Positions 33,344 through 47,271 of a stretch of DNA of 64,000 nt are shown here, piece after piece. This DNA is from Talaromyces rugulosus (taxonomy: Eukaryota > Ascomycota > Eurotiomycetes > Eurotiales > Trichocomaceae), in assembly GCF_013368755.1 (NCBI RefSeq), contig NC_049566.1:2046001-2110000 (forward strand), written 5' to 3'. A model generated the notes under the pieces. That model saw nothing but the letters and a program-made list of their open reading frames with translations, was not told the DNA's origin and searched no databases. Position 1 is the first letter of the stretch. Each line of letters begins with the position of its first letter. Made by a program: the position numbers and the translations under genes.

Positions 33344-34732
33344 CTACTGAATCAACTCATCCTTCCCTAAGAATGCAGCCATGGGGTCGGCTGCATCCAT
33401 ACGACTTCGCTTATACGACTCGAGCTCCTCTTCGTCGATTCCCTGATGAAGGGCATGGAGATCCCGCTTCTTACTATCAATATCCACATTGCGGGGCTTC
33501 TCTTCTTCTTCTTCTTCTTCTTGTGCCTGCTCTTCAAGACCATTTTGCTCTGCGGCGTCGAGGATTGCCAAGCTGCGTACATCTTTAGCAGCCCTGAGCC
33601 CGTCCTCACCAGTACAATAACTGTTTTTGGTTGTGGAATGACAACAAGCGTAGCCCCATTCGAAATTGAACCACCAACTTCCCCATACCGATTTGTGATT
33701 GTTGGTAAGTACATCCTCTGCGTATTTTGATTTGACAGCCTTCTTAGGTGCTCCCTTGATGGCACCTGTTTCGTCATATTCAACAAATCTCTCATTTTCA
33801 ATGACGGCGGCATCGCGTAATGGCGCAGCTTGTAGATGCTCTTCGCCACCATACTTGTCAAAAAGAGCTTTCCGTTGTGCCTGACGCTTCGCTTCAGTGT
33901 CAGCCAATTCTCGTTTCCGGAGGATCTCGCCCGACGTTGGGTTCGCCTGAAGATGGTGCTGTTTATCACCGCGTTCCTGGGATTCCCATGCATAGGTTTG
34001 CGCTCTTTCGAATTCTGCCGCATCTCCGGATGATCGAATAAAGTTCTCTTCGGCAACGAGAGCGGACGCTTGATCGGATTGTGCGCCCAAGTCAAGCATC
34101 GAACGCGTCTTTGGGTCATATTTCGCTGAGTCGAGATCCAAGTTCAAAAGATACTTGGCAGTATCTTCACGGATACGAAGATTCCTGGTCGCCGTACTCT
34201 GTTGTCGACCCATATCAGACTCCTCCGCATACCGGGCCTCTTCCTGACCTTCGCCGTCGCTTTCGTCATTATCTTCAGCGCCACCAACAGCCTTCTTTGT
34301 CTGCTTTTTGAGGGTCTCAAGTTCCTCATATTCTTCAACGACGTTTTGATATTCACTAGCGTCGTAGCCGTTCCAACGATCTCGCTTCGCATCCCAGCCC
34401 AGGTCCACGTCTTGAAGGACCTCATCTGCCTGGATATCCTTTCCTGTCCATTTCGCTCCTTGTTTTCGAGGTCGACTGAGGCACTCTTTTGTTTTGTGTG
34501 TCATCGCACCGCAGTTCTCACAAGCACCCTTTCGATATTTGGTGGCGGCAGGCCCTGCGCGCTTCCCTCGATCGTACCATTTCGAGTCTGCAGCCTGTTT
34601 TTTCAGACGCTGATGCTCGAGATAATCTGCCGCCGAGGATTCGTCGTCGATATAGAATGGTTTCTGCGCAATAAACGACGGGATGTATTCGTTACGCTCT
34701 TTTGAGGGCACGTCGGTGGGTTTTCGAGACAT
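33344..34732 (-). CDS. slu7: Pre-mRNA-splicing factor SLU7
   Basis: Second-step splicing factor that helps choose the 3' splice site. One exon, 462 aa. Landmarks in order: [13 protein letters not shown] near the N terminus, a CCHC zinc knuckle C71-x2-C74-x4-H79-x4-C84 ([14 protein letters not shown]), the conserved [20 protein letters not shown], then [20 protein letters not shown] and [20 protein letters not shown] followed by [18 protein letters not shown] short acidic run (seven Glu) precedes the basic tail. The start is the ATG at 34732; a longer in-frame ATG at 34798 lacks conserved sequence. It is divergent from rev3, with 427 bp between the two starts. Confidence 0.95.
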   Translation of the reverse strand: MSRKPTDVPSKERNEYIPSFIAQKPFYIDDESSAADYLEHQRLKKQAADSKWYDRGKRAGPAATKYRKGACENCGAMTHKTKECLSRPRKQGAKWTGKDIQADEVLQDVDLGWDAKRDRWNGYDASEYQNVVEEYEELETLKKQTKKAVGGAEDNDESDGEGQEEARYAEESDMGRQQSTATRNLRIREDTAKYLLNLDLDSAKYDPKTRSMLDLGAQSDQASALVAEENFIRSSGDAAEFERAQTYAWESQERGDKQHHLQANPTSGEILRKRELADTEAKRQAQRKALFDKYGGEEHLQAAPLRDAAVIENERFVEYDETGAIKGAPKKAVKSKYAEDVLTNNHKSVWGSWWFNFEWGYACCHSTTKNSYCTGEDGLRAAKDVRSLAILDAAEQNGLEEQAQEEEEEEEKPRNVDIDSKKRDLHALHQGIDEEELESYKRSRMDAADPMAAFLGKDELIQ

Positions 34733-35159
34733 GGTGATTAGAAAAAAAGAGTCGAAGTATAAAAAGTGTAAATTTCCGTTTGGATGAGATTCACACAAAG
34801 CGATGATTTCGCAAGTGGTAAACCTTGGCAGCGGAGATGAGGCGCTGAAGAAAAGACTTGACGTCCGATCCGCGAATCGCGACGAAAATACATCACGTGA
34901 TACAGCGCGACAAATGTCTTAGCGTCCTGCCAAACTAGCGGCTCATTAGCGGCGGTTGGCGGTTAATGCACGTCATCTGCGTGATTGTTGATGATCGCGG
35001 TATGTAGGAGACGCGTTTTTGCAGAATTTAAAGATCCATTAATATTGTCGTGTCTGCAGTTTCATTCACCTGTTTTTTCTCACCGAAAATACGTGTATGC
35101 TTAGAATATATGCACCACCATGGTTCTGACCAAACACATCCATCCTTCTGACTGCTACG
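34733..35159. promoter_or_regulatory. Divergent promoter, slu7 / rev3
   Basis: 427 bp between two divergent start codons. Contains catcacgtgat (34890-34900, an E-box-like CACGTG core) and a run of gcggct/gcggtt repeats near 34930-34965. No direct evidence for factor binding. Confidence 0.4.
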
Positions 35160-38100
35160 ATGGAGACGTTTCGAGTTCTTCTGAATTGCATTGATCACTA
35201 TCAAGCAACCCCTACTGAGTTCGACCCTCCTGTTCCTTTCAGCAATGGCATATCGAAACGAAACGGCAAACCAAAGGTGCCGGTCATCCGTGTCTTCGGA
35301 GCGACGGAAACTGGTCAAAGAGTTTGCGCTCATATCCACGGTGTATTTCCGTATCTCTACGTCGAATATCGTGGTAGCCTCGGGACGGACGAAGGTAGGA
35401 AAGTCTTTTTGAATCTTTGGCACTTTTCTGATTTGGATACAAGTAAAAAATGCAATTCGCGAGTTGCACAGCTCTATCGATCATGCCCTGGCAAACAGCT
35501 ATCGCGCGAATGCATACGATGGGAAAGTCGCATATGTCGCTCATATATCCCTTGTCAAGGGAATCCCATTCTATGGCTTTCATGTCGGATATCGTTTTTA
35601 TTTGAAGATATACTTGATGAACCCACTCAACTCGTCTCGGCTGGCAGATCTTCTACGGCAAGGTGCCGTAATGAAGCGCCCACTACAAACTTACGAGAGT
35701 CATATACAGTATATTCCTCAATGGATGTGCGATTACAATTTGTACGGATGTGCGTATATGGACTGTGAAAAAGTCAAGTTTCGATCTCCAGTTCCCGATT
35801 ATCTCGAATTGTCCAACCTGGACCACCGGTGGCATGACCAGTCAATACCAAATGAGAACATTTCCAGCGAAACGGCTTTACCGAAGCAGAGCTACTGTGC
35901 TTTGGAGGTGGATGTCTGTGTTCAGGACATAGTTAATCGACATATCATCAAAGAAAGACCTTTACATCATGATTTCATTGAGCGCAAATATCCAATATCC
36001 ACTGAAGAAAGACTTGTGCACAGTATGGCAGGCCTCTGGCAGGACGAGATGAAAAGACGCAGGCGGAAAATGGGACTCCAGAATACTGACAGCAGTTCTT
36101 TTTTTACTGAGGAGCTCGTTTCCATGTCAGCAAGCCAGCGGGATCAAAAAATGCCGGGCTGGATACACGAACAAGAGTTCCGTGAAAAATTACTGAGCAT
36201 CGTGAAGGAAGAAGCCAAGGGAAATACAGAACCCATATCATTCGATAATTTCGTGAAGAAAGAAGCTTCTGAAAACGCTGTGCAATCCGCACTGGAAAGT
36301 GTGGAGGATCTCTATCCCAAGAAGCTTGAGCCGAGAATTGCCGAAATGGACCCTGTACAACCTGAAACAAATATGAACGAAGAGGCTAATGACGATACGA
36401 TTCAGGGTAATGAATTTGACGACACAAACGAATACGAAAACATCAATGAAGATTTACGAACCGAGAATGCGAATACTGTCGATGCGCTTACCGAGGATTT
36501 CCCAAGCAGTGCCTTTCAGACAGATGACGACTTGGCAGATTTGCCTACCGACCAAACAGTTGAGAGTGCTGGACCCGGTGAACCATTTTCTATGGGAGAA
36601 GACAACGCGCATAGTGATATATACAAAGATGGCCTGGTCTCAGCGTCGATAAGCTCCCGTAAGAGAGCAGAAACGGACGACATTTCCGACACACATGTGA
36701 AGAAACGTCACAAGCGTGTCGAAATTGATACCATCATTGGAATGTCCACTTCGAGAGGAAACGACTCCTTTTCTTCATTTGACATAGCGGCAGCTCTCGA
36801 AGAGGATGGCATGATCAATGGACGTATCGGCCCAGATGATACCCCCCCGGTTTCCTCACAAGGCGAGTTGGTTTCTTCTCAAAAGACTGCGCAAGACAAG
36901 ACTGCAAGCCGGAACCAACGCCTTCCTTTCCCAGTTGTGAAAAACCCTAACGATCCATACACCTTGTTTAGTTTCAGCCAGAGGAGCGGACCTTCCAAAG
37001 AGACCTCGCAACTATCCCAGGTCACAGAAAACCAAGAGTCGAGCGATAACCATACTCTGCATGAGAAACTGTCTTTAGAACAGCAGTCAAGGAGCAGTGA
37101 TGCTATTGCTAGCCAAAACTCCCAACTCGAGTCACTGGCGGCTAATATTTACGATGCATTTGAAATCCCCAAAGATCGCAGAGTGCTGTGCTATCGTTAC
37201 TTGTGTCCATCACCTAGCGAGATTACGGCAACCATTGATGACGACGGGCGTCCGGCAATGATTCATCAAAAAGCTTACTACAGTAACGAAATTGATGTGC
37301 CAGAACGAAAGAGAGAGTATGCAGGACGAGAATTCCGCCTAATGAGCGATACGATTCGCTTTCTTCCTGATTTCGATAGACAAGGCGCGCCTTCTCACTT
37401 GTATACCGAGAGGCCCCCTCTCGTGGACCCCGAACATCAACGAAAAAGTGATCAAAGGCTACGTGAGTTGTCATCGGCTAAAATATGGGAGTTTGCACAA
37501 CTACCCCCAACTCGTAGTGAGGTCATTGAATGGCTTGAAAATGAAAGACAATCCCAACAGAAGAACATTTGCAACCTGATGCCACGGAGAATACCCACGA
37601 AACCCAATCTATTGTCTCAGATTGAAGGTGCGACTCAAAAAGATCCTCATGGATTTAAATATTCTCAAAACCGAGCAACAACAAGTGTGAAACATCGAAT
37701 TCAGTACATGAGTGTTATGAGCTTGGAAATACACGTCAATACCCGTGATAATCTTGCGCCGGACCCAGAAGAGGATGAGATATCCTGTATTTTCTGGAGC
37801 CTTCAGTCAGATGACGATGATTTGGCCGCCGATAACAATATCGACGGCAGGCGTATGGGAATAATCCACCAACCAGGCCATGTGTTGGAGCCACTGACTA
37901 AGTCTTTGAATATCGAGGTGCAGTCCGAAGTCTCAGAGTTGGATTTAATGACTCATCTTGTCGACATCGTGCGGTCGTTTGACCCAGATATTCTCACCGG
38001 CTACGAGGTACACAATAGCTCATGGGGCTATATTCTAGAGCGAGCGCGACTGAAATACGAATATGATTTATGTGACGAATTATCGCGTGTTAAAAGCCAA

Positions 38101-40242
38101 TCGCATGGTAGATTTGGCAAGGAAAATGATCGATGGGGATTCCACAACACATCCTTTGTGCAGGTGACAGGACGACATATGATTAATATTTGGCGGGCAA
38201 TGAAGGGTGAACTTACTTTGCTGGGGTACACAATGGAAAACGTTGTGTATCATCTGCTTCGCAGACGGATTCCGCATTATCCATTCAAAGATCTGACCAG
38301 ATGGTACACTGGAAGCAAGCCGCGGGAGGTGATGAAAGTAATTGATTACTTTCTTTCCCGTACACAGATGGACTTGGAGATTCTTGACGCCAACGAGTTG
38401 ATTTCCCGCACAAGTGAGCAGGCACGTCTGCTTGGAACTGATTTTTTCTCGGTTTCTAGTCGTGGTTCGCAGTTCAAAGTCGAGTCACTGATGTTCCGAA
38501 TTGCGAAACCGGAAAATTTCATACTTATATCCCCAAGCAAAAGACAGGTTGCGCAGCAGAATGCTCTCGAGTGTCTCCCGTTGGTGATGGAACCTCAAAG
38601 CGATTTCTACCCGAGTCCCTTGCTGGTATTGGACTTTCAATCACTTTACCCGAGTATCATGATAGCATACAACTACTGCTATTCGACCTTTTTGGGTAGA
38701 CTTGTGAGTTGGCGCGGACGTAATAAAATGGGAGTCATCGACTATGAGCGAGAGTGTCGATTGCTCGAACTATTACAGGACGATATCAATATTGCCCCCA
38801 ACGGGATGATGTATGTCAAACCGAAAATACGCAGGTCCTTGATGGCTCGAATGTTGAGCGAAATCCTCGAAACTCGGGTCATGGTTAAGGGCGGTATGAA
38901 GGTTGACAAGGACGACAAGAACCTGCAGCGGCTGCTCAATCATAGGCAGCTGGCACTCAAATTGATAGCCAACGTCACGTACGGCTATACGTCAGCGTCT
39001 TTTTCGGGCCGAATGCCTTGTTCTGAGATTGCTGATAGTATCGTTCAGACGGCGCGTGAGACCTTGGAAAGGGCGATTGCTCTGATCCACTCTGTTGAAA
39101 GATGGAATGCCGAGGTAGTTTATGGTGATACGGACAGTTTGTTCGTCCATCTCAAAGGCCGAACTCGCGACCAGGCATTCACCATCGGCGAAGAAATCTC
39201 TAAAGCAGTGACAAAGATGAACCCACGACCCATCAAACTCAAATTTGAAAAGGTTTACCATCCGTGCGTGCTTATTGCAAAGAAGCGGTATGTTGGATAC
39301 AAATACGAACATCGAGATCAAGTCGAACCCGAGTTTGATGCCAAGGGAATCGAGACTGTGCGACGCGATGGCACCCCAGCCGAACAAAAAATCGAGGAAA
39401 AGGCGCTCAAAGTTCTGTTTCAAACTGCAGATCTTAGCCAGGTCAAAAGTTATTTCCAGAAACAGTGCTCAAAAATCATGCAAGGCAGAGTCTCGATTCA
39501 GGATTTTTGCTTTGCTCGTGAAGTCAGACTAGGCACGTATAGCGAAAAAGGTACGATGACTGCCGGGGCTTTGGTCAGCACCAGAAAGATGATGGAGGAT
39601 CATCGCCAAGAGCCTCAATATGGGGAACGAGTCCCCTATGTTGTTGTCAGCGGCGCTCCGGGCGCGAGGCTGATCGATCGTTGTGTTGCTCCAGAGGTAT
39701 TGCTGAATAACAGCCATCTCGAGCTGGACGCCGAATACTACATCACCAAAAACTTGATTCCTCCTCTGGAAAGGATCTTCAACCTTGTTGGCGCAAACGT
39801 CCGCCAGTGGTACGACGAGATGCCCAAAATCCAACGCATTCGCCGCATCGAAGGCGCCTTCACAGGACTGGGGAGAGATAACGGAACATCAAAGAAAACG
39901 CTGGAATCGTACATGAAGTCATCCTCGTGTATCCTCTGCAAGGATAAAATCCAGAACGCCAGCCCCCCTCTCTGCGCCGCTTGTGCCAGTCAACCGCACG
40001 TTTCTCTTTTCAAATTGACGTCTCGACTGCAGCAGGCTGAACGCCGCACGACCAACCTGCAAAAAATCTGCCGTTCTTGTATGGGCGCTTCGTTTGGGGA
40101 AGAGGTCACCTGCGATAGCAAAGAGTGTCCGGTGTTTTACTCGAGGACGCGAGAGGTGTCTAAACTGAAAAACTCAAATGCGGTCCTCGGCCCTGTGATA
40201 GAGTATTTGGAGCGAGAAAGCGAACGCGGTTTGGAGTGGTAG
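35160..40242 (+). CDS. rev3: DNA polymerase zeta catalytic subunit
   Basis: B-family polymerase that extends from mismatched or damaged primers in translesion synthesis and causes most induced mutation. Exons 35160-35394 and 35444-40242 give 1,677 aa. The frame is restored through a 49-bp intron by joining G with TA. The N-terminal B-family domain reads VPVIRVFGATETGQRVCAHI. A long acidic, Ser-rich linker occupies residues about 250-700. The exonuclease-like domain has SLEIHV where active enzymes have D-x-E, consistent with the known lack of proofreading. Polymerase motifs are DFQSLYPSIMIAYNYCYS (about 1142), a motif B region ending in YGYTSASFSGRMP, and YGDTDS (1305-1310). The C terminus has paired Cys motifs CILC...CAAC and CRSC...C, the second of which holds an Fe-S cluster and binds Pol31-type subunits. 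Confidence 0.96.
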
Positions 40243-41119
40243 TGCGATTCTAAGTACCTTTGGAATGTGCTTGGCCTATTTTCGTTTCACTGATTACGTG
40301 GGGTTTTTTGTTATTATTGTGTAAAGATAGAAGATACCCTGCATTGAATGCGTTGACTGGAGTTCACATCGAGTCGTTGAATGAATAATTGTATTTCTAC
40401 AAGAATTGGAAATATCAGTAAAAAAAAATTGGCGCTGGCTCCGGCGTCTCTGAGAGACATGTGGAACCATGTACAACAGTATAAAAAGTAAAGGAGAAAA
40501 AGAAATTAAACCAACAGGTAGACCTTACGGTAAAAGTGACTGCTCAACAAAAAATGCGGCGCAAAAATCTTGCACAGCCATGAGGACATGAAAGCCTTGC
40601 TGTGTTATGCTTCATTATATGGCACAGGAAATGGGACGCTCTGATTGGTCAGCCTTGTGACTGGTCATATATTTCTTTTTTGGAAAATCATGGAAAATCA
40701 CGGATATCCTGCATTTTCACAAGAGAATCATAAATAAAATAATATTCCAAGTTCTTTCTAACTTAGCGGGCTTTTTAGGCCGGTGCAATCTGATTTGATA
40801 CATAATCGCTAGCTTCTCGAAACCTCGTAGAACCAGGCAACCTGGACAAGCGTGTAGAGCAACACCGTCAAATAGATCGAGCAGACAAGGCTAGAAATCA
40901 GCCTTGTGTGAGTCAGAAGTGGGGTGAGTACTGTAATAGCCCAAATCTCCAGCCTGACACCCCGCCTGATATCTCTAGTCTCTCACTTCTAAAAAAATTT
41001 CCTACCTTCTCTGGTCACACATCTAACTCTTCAAGAACATCCTGTGCACCACCCAACTCCTTACTCATCCATCAAGATTCCATCGCTGCCTCATATCTGC
41101 CGTCCACTGAGGTGTCAAT
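40243..41119. other. Intergenic region, rev3 to the ZNFX1-like gene
   Basis: About 880 bp. 3' flank of rev3, then the promoter of the helicase gene, with pyrimidine-rich tracts from 40960 to 41080. No open frame is supported. Confidence 0.4.
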
Positions 41120-44100
41120 ATGAGACCCGCCGGGTGAGAGAACAAGCCTTAAGACCGAATATGAACAGTCGCTAATATCTAATGGTTATAGGAAGAGAGA
41201 GTGTTTTGAGTTTCGCGATACCGGGAACTGCGGACGCAAAAACTGCAGATTTGACCATATCAGAGCCCCTATGCGAGGTGGAGGACGTGGACGAGCCCCG
41301 CGAGCATTCTCTGATAGCAATCAAACACCAAACAGCGCTCACGAGAAAAACGAATTCTTTGAGTGGAGAAGGCATGTCCTATCGCACACTCATGACGATC
41401 TCACTCTCGGGAGGAAACTTGGGTGGTTTTTCCAAGAAGCTCGTCGACTCGTTGACGTGGACCGTGGCTATGCCCAGCAAGTTGTTGACTATCTCTCCCA
41501 GGAGGGTGGATTGAAACGTATCCGTGAGCTGGTTGACCGTGAGTTTACAGTGATGTTAGAGTCGAGACAGATGACCGTATTTGCGGAACAGATGTTGCCT
41601 TTTCTTGAAATGGTAATCCACGCAGACGTCCTCGCTTCTCTCTTACTCGAACAAGCAGTGGGTACGATTTACACTTTCATCTTTGGTCAAGGAGGTCAGC
41701 GTGTCGTGAGACTTTTGAGTTATCTTGCCGATATTTTGGAATTATCTAGCAAGAAGGATATCGAAGACAGCTCGGACACTAAAGAGAAATGTGTCTTGCA
41801 CTTGGAGATGACCCTTCTTTTCCTGAAACAAGTCGTCAACTTAAACTCCACGGCAATTGTGTGCGAGCCATTGAAGCCTGTCGTGCGTCGATTCGAGGCA
41901 ATATATATGGCCCTTGAATCTTCAAAATCGGGCCCATGGCTTGTTGGAGCTCGTTCGCATCTTGAGAATATCCAGCGTCGACTGGATATTGGAAGCTTAT
42001 TACCTGATCGCAAGCCACCCACCCAGACAAGCAATTCTAACAACCCTGATAAATTCGTGGTTCCCCTTGAACCTCCCGGAGGCAGACATGATAATGACCA
42101 CTCAGACATCTGCCAAATAAAAATAATGCCCACTCTTCAAGAGGTACGGTCTACTCGAAGCGAATATCTGCCTCCACGAGATCCAAGTCAGTGGCATACA
42201 GACGGCGTGTCAGGTCTTCTTGACAGAAATTTCCGGCTACTTCGCGAAGATACGGTGGGACAGCTCCGTGACGCCATTCACAACGAGATAGTGCCTGGCC
42301 ACATCGTTCAGAATAACCATAACGGATTGAGAAATCGCGTCTACAAGAACGCCCAAATTGATAGTCTCGATATGGACATCTTCCAGGGACTCCGGATTCA
42401 GATGGTATTCCCACAACCGACAGCCGTGCAAAAACTGAGCAACAGAAGAGAGCGAGAAGAGTGGTGGCAGCTGTCCAAGCGGCTTCAGACATCCGCTCTA
42501 GTTTTCTTGACCGATTATCAGGGGTTTGCAGTATTTTGCACGGTGTCTGAACCGAAAGCCAAGAGACCGAGAAACGAGGAAGATTATATGCCAGCGCCCC
42601 GGGAAAACGAAGAAGTCACACTCTGGACAGATTCACAGGTCGCAGGGGTCGTCCTTGGCCTGGTAGAGACAGACAGACCGAGTGTCAGGAACATACTGGA
42701 AGCGTATAAATCAGGGCATACGTCGACTGGGAGGCTGTCTCTGATCGAGTTTCCTGGGGTTCTTCTGCCATCGTTTCAGCCAACGCTGCAGGCGCTGCAG
42801 CGGATGCAACAGACCGCGTACCTTCCCTTTGCAGATATCCTCACCGCCCACGCCCAGACCGACATTCCTCCTCCACTCTACGCGCTGCAGCCTGGCTTCT
42901 CTTTCAATCTCCAATGCCTGATGAAAGATGGCCGCCAGCTACATCTGCATCCAGGACAGCCTTTTGATATCCAGAAGCTTCATGATCAGTGCGACCTCGA
43001 TGAAGCTCAGGCCGAGGCTCTGGCCAACTCCCTCCAGAGAAAGATAGGCCTGATCCAGGGGCCACCAGGTACTGGAAAGAGCTTCACCGGTGTCTCTATC
43101 GTCAAAGTGTTACTCGCAAACAAGAAGAAAGCAAAACTGGGTCCCATACTCTGTGTGTGCTATACCAACCATGCCCTGGATCAATTCCTGGAAGATCTGC
43201 TGAAGAAAAAGATCACATCCCAAATTGTCCGCATTGGCTCTCGGTCGAAGTCTGAAGCAATAGAACCTTTTACCATGCGCAACGTCGCTAAAAAATTCGA
43301 GAAAACAAAATTCGAAAGATCCAGGTTTGGTGAACTCCTGGGGCAGCTGAAAAGTGCAACCAACGATTTCCCAGATGCTGGGCTAAACCGAAGGAGTTCG
43401 TCGGACGATATTGTCAGTTTCCTGAAAAAGACTAACATCGACCATTACAAGCAACTTTTTGAAGAAGATACCAACGGGTGGCGCATACACTCAACAGGTG
43501 GATCGGAGGGAACCCTCCGAAACTGGTTACATAACGGCAAATCGAGTAACGGCCGGCCTCGTCTTGTCGAAGAGCTACAGGATGTGCATATAGATTCGAT
43601 GACTTTCCAGGAACGTAAAGCACTGTATTTGGACTGGACCCATGAGGCCCAGGAACAAACTTATGCACGAGGTACCGAGTTCATCCTAAACCACGCAGGA
43701 ATAAAATCATCTTTTGATAAAATTCGCAACGAAGGGGACCTCCGCTGCCTTCAAAATGCCGATGTGATTGGGGTCACAACTACCGGACTTGCTCGAAACC
43801 TGGAAATGCTACGGCGATTACAATCTAAAGTTCTCATCGGCGAAGAGGCCGGCGAGGTCCTCGAGGCACATCTCCTTACTGCACTTATACCGTCTCTTGA
43901 GCATGCTATTCTTATTGGCGATCATCTGCAGCTTCGACCACAGATCCAAAATTACGATTTTTCAGCTGAGAACCCCAGAGGAGGTGATCAGTACGCACTT
44001 GACGTCTCTTTGTTTGAGAGACTTGTGGATACAAGCGAGGATGGCCTAAGCCTCCCTCTCAGCACGCTCGAGACACAGAGACGCATGCATCCTTCCATTG

Positions 44101-46946
44101 CAGATCTCATTAGGAATACATTATACCAAAAGCTCAGGGATGCACCATCGGTCTCCGAGTACCCCGGTGTGATGGGAATGCGGCGAAGACTTTTCTGGTT
44201 GGATCACCGCGAGTTGGAAGCAGGCTCCTCTGGAAACGATGCAATGACAACTTCGCATTGGAACCAGCATGAACTTAAATTGACAGCAGCTCTTGTGATG
44301 CATATCACTTTGCAGGGAGAGTACAAAGCGGGTGATGTCGCAGTTTTGACCCCTTATCTTGGGCAGCTCCAGCGCCTACGAACAGAATTACAGCGTTTTT
44401 TCACTATTTCGGTAAGCGAGCGAGACCAGGATCAGCTCGACCAGGCAGGCTTTGAGAATGGAGAAAGTCCTGCCAACAAAAATATTGTGAAAGAAAATTT
44501 GCTACAATCAGTTCGATTGGCAACAGTGGACAACTTTCAAGGCGAGGAGGCCAAGGTGATAGTAATATCTCTTGTTCGAAGCAACCGGCAGAACCGATGC
44601 GGATTCTTGCGTACATCTAATCGCATTAACGTTCTTCTCTCACGAGCCAAGCATGGAATGTACATCATCGGGAACGCTGAAACATCCGGTCATGTCCCGA
44701 TGTGGGCGAAGGTGATCGAGATGTTTCGAGACGCCAATAACTTTGGTACTATGTTGGAGCTGCAATGCCCACGCCATCCCGAAACTCTCATTTCAGTCTC
44801 GGAGCCTGACCACTTTACCCAATTCTCGCCAGAGGGAGGCTGTAATCTTCGTTGCATTAATAGGTTATCGTGTGGTCACCCTTGTGTTCAGAAATGCCAT
44901 TCAAAGGCATTGCACGACGCAGTTCATTGTTTGGAAGACTGTCCTAGACCACTGAAAGGGTGCGACCATCCATGTCCAAAGCACTGTGGTGACCCATGTC
45001 CTGTTAGATGCACTGTAAAAGTCCACGACCCGGACCGCGTTCTTTCATGCGGACACTCGGCTCGAATTTTACCATGCTGGCAGACACAAAATCTCTCAAC
45101 TGTGCGTTGTCCAGTCATAGTGACTAAGACAGTTCCCGGTTGCAACCATCAGGTGACCGAACAGTGCTGTGTCGATGTCAACAGTGTTAGTTACAGATGT
45201 AATAAGCAATGCCGGTCAAACTTGCCCTGTGGACATTCCTGCAAACGACTATGTCATCAATGTGTTTCTCGTGATGAGACAGGCGAATTCCGCACTGATC
45301 ATGGAGCTTGCAGGCAACAGTGCGGACGTAGCCACACAACATGTGCCCACGTATGTCGTACACCATGCCATGGTGAAGATACCTGCCCACCATGCAGTGA
45401 GACTTGCGACGTTCGCTGTGGTCATTCAAGGTGTAGCAGAAAATGCCACGAGCCGTGTGTACCTTGCGCTGAGGATGAATGTTTGTCAGCTTGTCCACAT
45501 AGTAAATGCTCGATGCCTTGTTCGGCTCCTTGCGACCATGTTCCGTGTTCGAAGCGGTGTGAGAAGATCCTTAAATGCGGCCACCAGTGCCCGTCAGTGT
45601 GCGGAGAAAGCTGCCCTTCTGTTGAATTCTGTCAGATTTGTTGCGGCGACAAGATCAAAGATACCATGATCGACTTCATACTGGGAGAGAGCTATCACGA
45701 GATCGACTTAAATGAGAATCCATGCATTTTCCCTCATTGTGGCCACTTTCTGACCATGGAAAGCATGGACGGCCAGCTCGATTTGAAAAAGCACTACATC
45801 ATGGACACGAACGACAAGCCGATTGCTATAGCTTCCTCTTCGGAACCGTTCTCGATTGATGACATAAAGAGATGCGCAACTTGTCGAGGTTCTCTCCGGG
45901 ATATTGCTCGATATGGCCGACTCGTTCGTCGCGCCCTGCTGGACGAAAGTACCAAGAAATTAATTCTCTTTTCCAACAATGAGTACATTGTGATGGCCAA
46001 AGACCTGAGCAAGAATTTGAATGGTCTTCGTGAGAGGGAAACCGAAAAATCCGAGGCTTTCAAGAACAAAAAAGACATAGAAATTGAAGGACCGCGCGGT
46101 CGCCAGATTGAGATATTGGCCAAATTAATGTCACTTCGTTGGCGTGAATCGTTATCGTTACGGAAACGGTTGGTGAGCTACCATCGAAAAGTCTCGCAGG
46201 AAGAGCAACCGTTCCAGCGAGTCCGCAACAAAGTAGAGGATGTCCGGAGACGGAAAAGGGCAGACGTTAACTTTGAGTTTGACGAAAGCGTGCTACAGAC
46301 AAAGGGTGTCTTGATGGCTACTGCATTGTTGATTCGTCTCGATACTGCATTGATAGCCGACTTTCTGACATTACGCCGCAAATCAATACAGAAAGGAGAC
46401 GTGACAAACAGCTTGACTATTGACTTGAAGAAGAACAGACAGGACTGCGACGATCTTGTGCAAAGCGCGGCAGCTTCGATGAGAGTGTCACTTGAAGTCG
46501 AAGGACTTGTATTTTTTGCTCAGCTTTGTGCTCTGGAGCAACCCTTTAGAAATGTGTCGATGACAGAGAGCCTAATTGAAAAAGGTATGGAAGCAGTTGA
46601 AAAGGCAAGAGAGCTATGCATGAGAAACCCCGGACAAACAGCAGGCCTGTTGGACGAAGTAGACGGGGCCCGGACCATGTTGAACCAGGGCACGTTCTAC
46701 ACCGCAGTGACCAACAAAGAGCGGCTCGCAGTGATTGGAGCCATGGCCCGCGAGTTTCGTGGGACAGGACACTGGTATTACTGCGTCAATGGCCATCCGT
46801 TCACCATTGGCGAGTGCGGCATGCCGATGGAGCAGTCTCGTTGTCCCGAGTGCGGTGCCCCTGTTGGCGGCCAAGCCCATCAACAGGTCGCTGGAGTGCG
46901 AAGGGCTGCCGATTTGGAAGAAGGACTACGCAACATGCATCTTTAG
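41120..46946 (+). CDS. CCCH / SF1 helicase / NFX1-type and RZ-type zinc finger protein (ZNFX1-like)
   Basis: Large RNA helicase of about 1,922 aa. Exons 41120-41133 and 41192-46946. The first exon is MRPA(G) and intron 1 is 58 bp; this start adds a CCCH finger, C-x8-C-x4-C-x3-H (KRECFEFRDTGNCGRKNC, then RFDH), lost if translation began at the Met at 41271. A UPF1-like SF1 core follows: Walker A GLIQGPPGTGKSF near residue 624, motif II GEEAGE near 887, and later TVDNFQGEEAKVIVISLVRS and TSNRINVLLSRAKHGMYI. Residues about 1231-1490 hold a Cys/His-rich run of NFX1-type fingers (CGHPCVQKCH, CDHPCPKHCGDPC). The C terminus is an RZ finger (HWYYCVNGHPFTIGECG, CPECGAPVGG) as in ZNFX1. Relatives (Hrr1, SAD-3, ZNFX1) act with RdRPs in silencing, so a silencing role is a reasonable inference. 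Confidence 0.92.
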
Positions 46947-47271
46947 GTGTTGATATCATGATTGTATTGAATTGATGATGTTGGGATACTACTGTATCGA
47001 TACCGACTTTCTCGGCGTTCCCTCCGATTGCCGAAGCGGGAAATGCGGGGTGCAGCATGTGGAGAAAGATGGCAGAAGAAAAGGGGACAGGAGAAAACAA
47101 GAAAACGACATGGATATATGGAATATTGATGAATGCGGCATGTTGACTGGCCGATTTTGTGCTTGGACTCTTGCAATTGATCTCGTGCATCTTCCTGAAA
47201 AAAAGTATCTCCCGTTATGCTCCTCGTAACCAAGACCCCCGGAGCAAAGCAGTCCTGGCTCTGCTTGTACC

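Noticed and set aside
35160..40242. Rev3 as a novel polymerase because its exonuclease motif lacks D-x-E
   Set aside because: Loss of the proofreading residues is a known property of Rev3 proteins.
41271..41273. ATG at 41271 as the start of the ZNFX1-like helicase
   Set aside because: In-frame sequence upstream encodes a full CCCH finger and is reached from a 14-base exon through a proper 58-bp intron.
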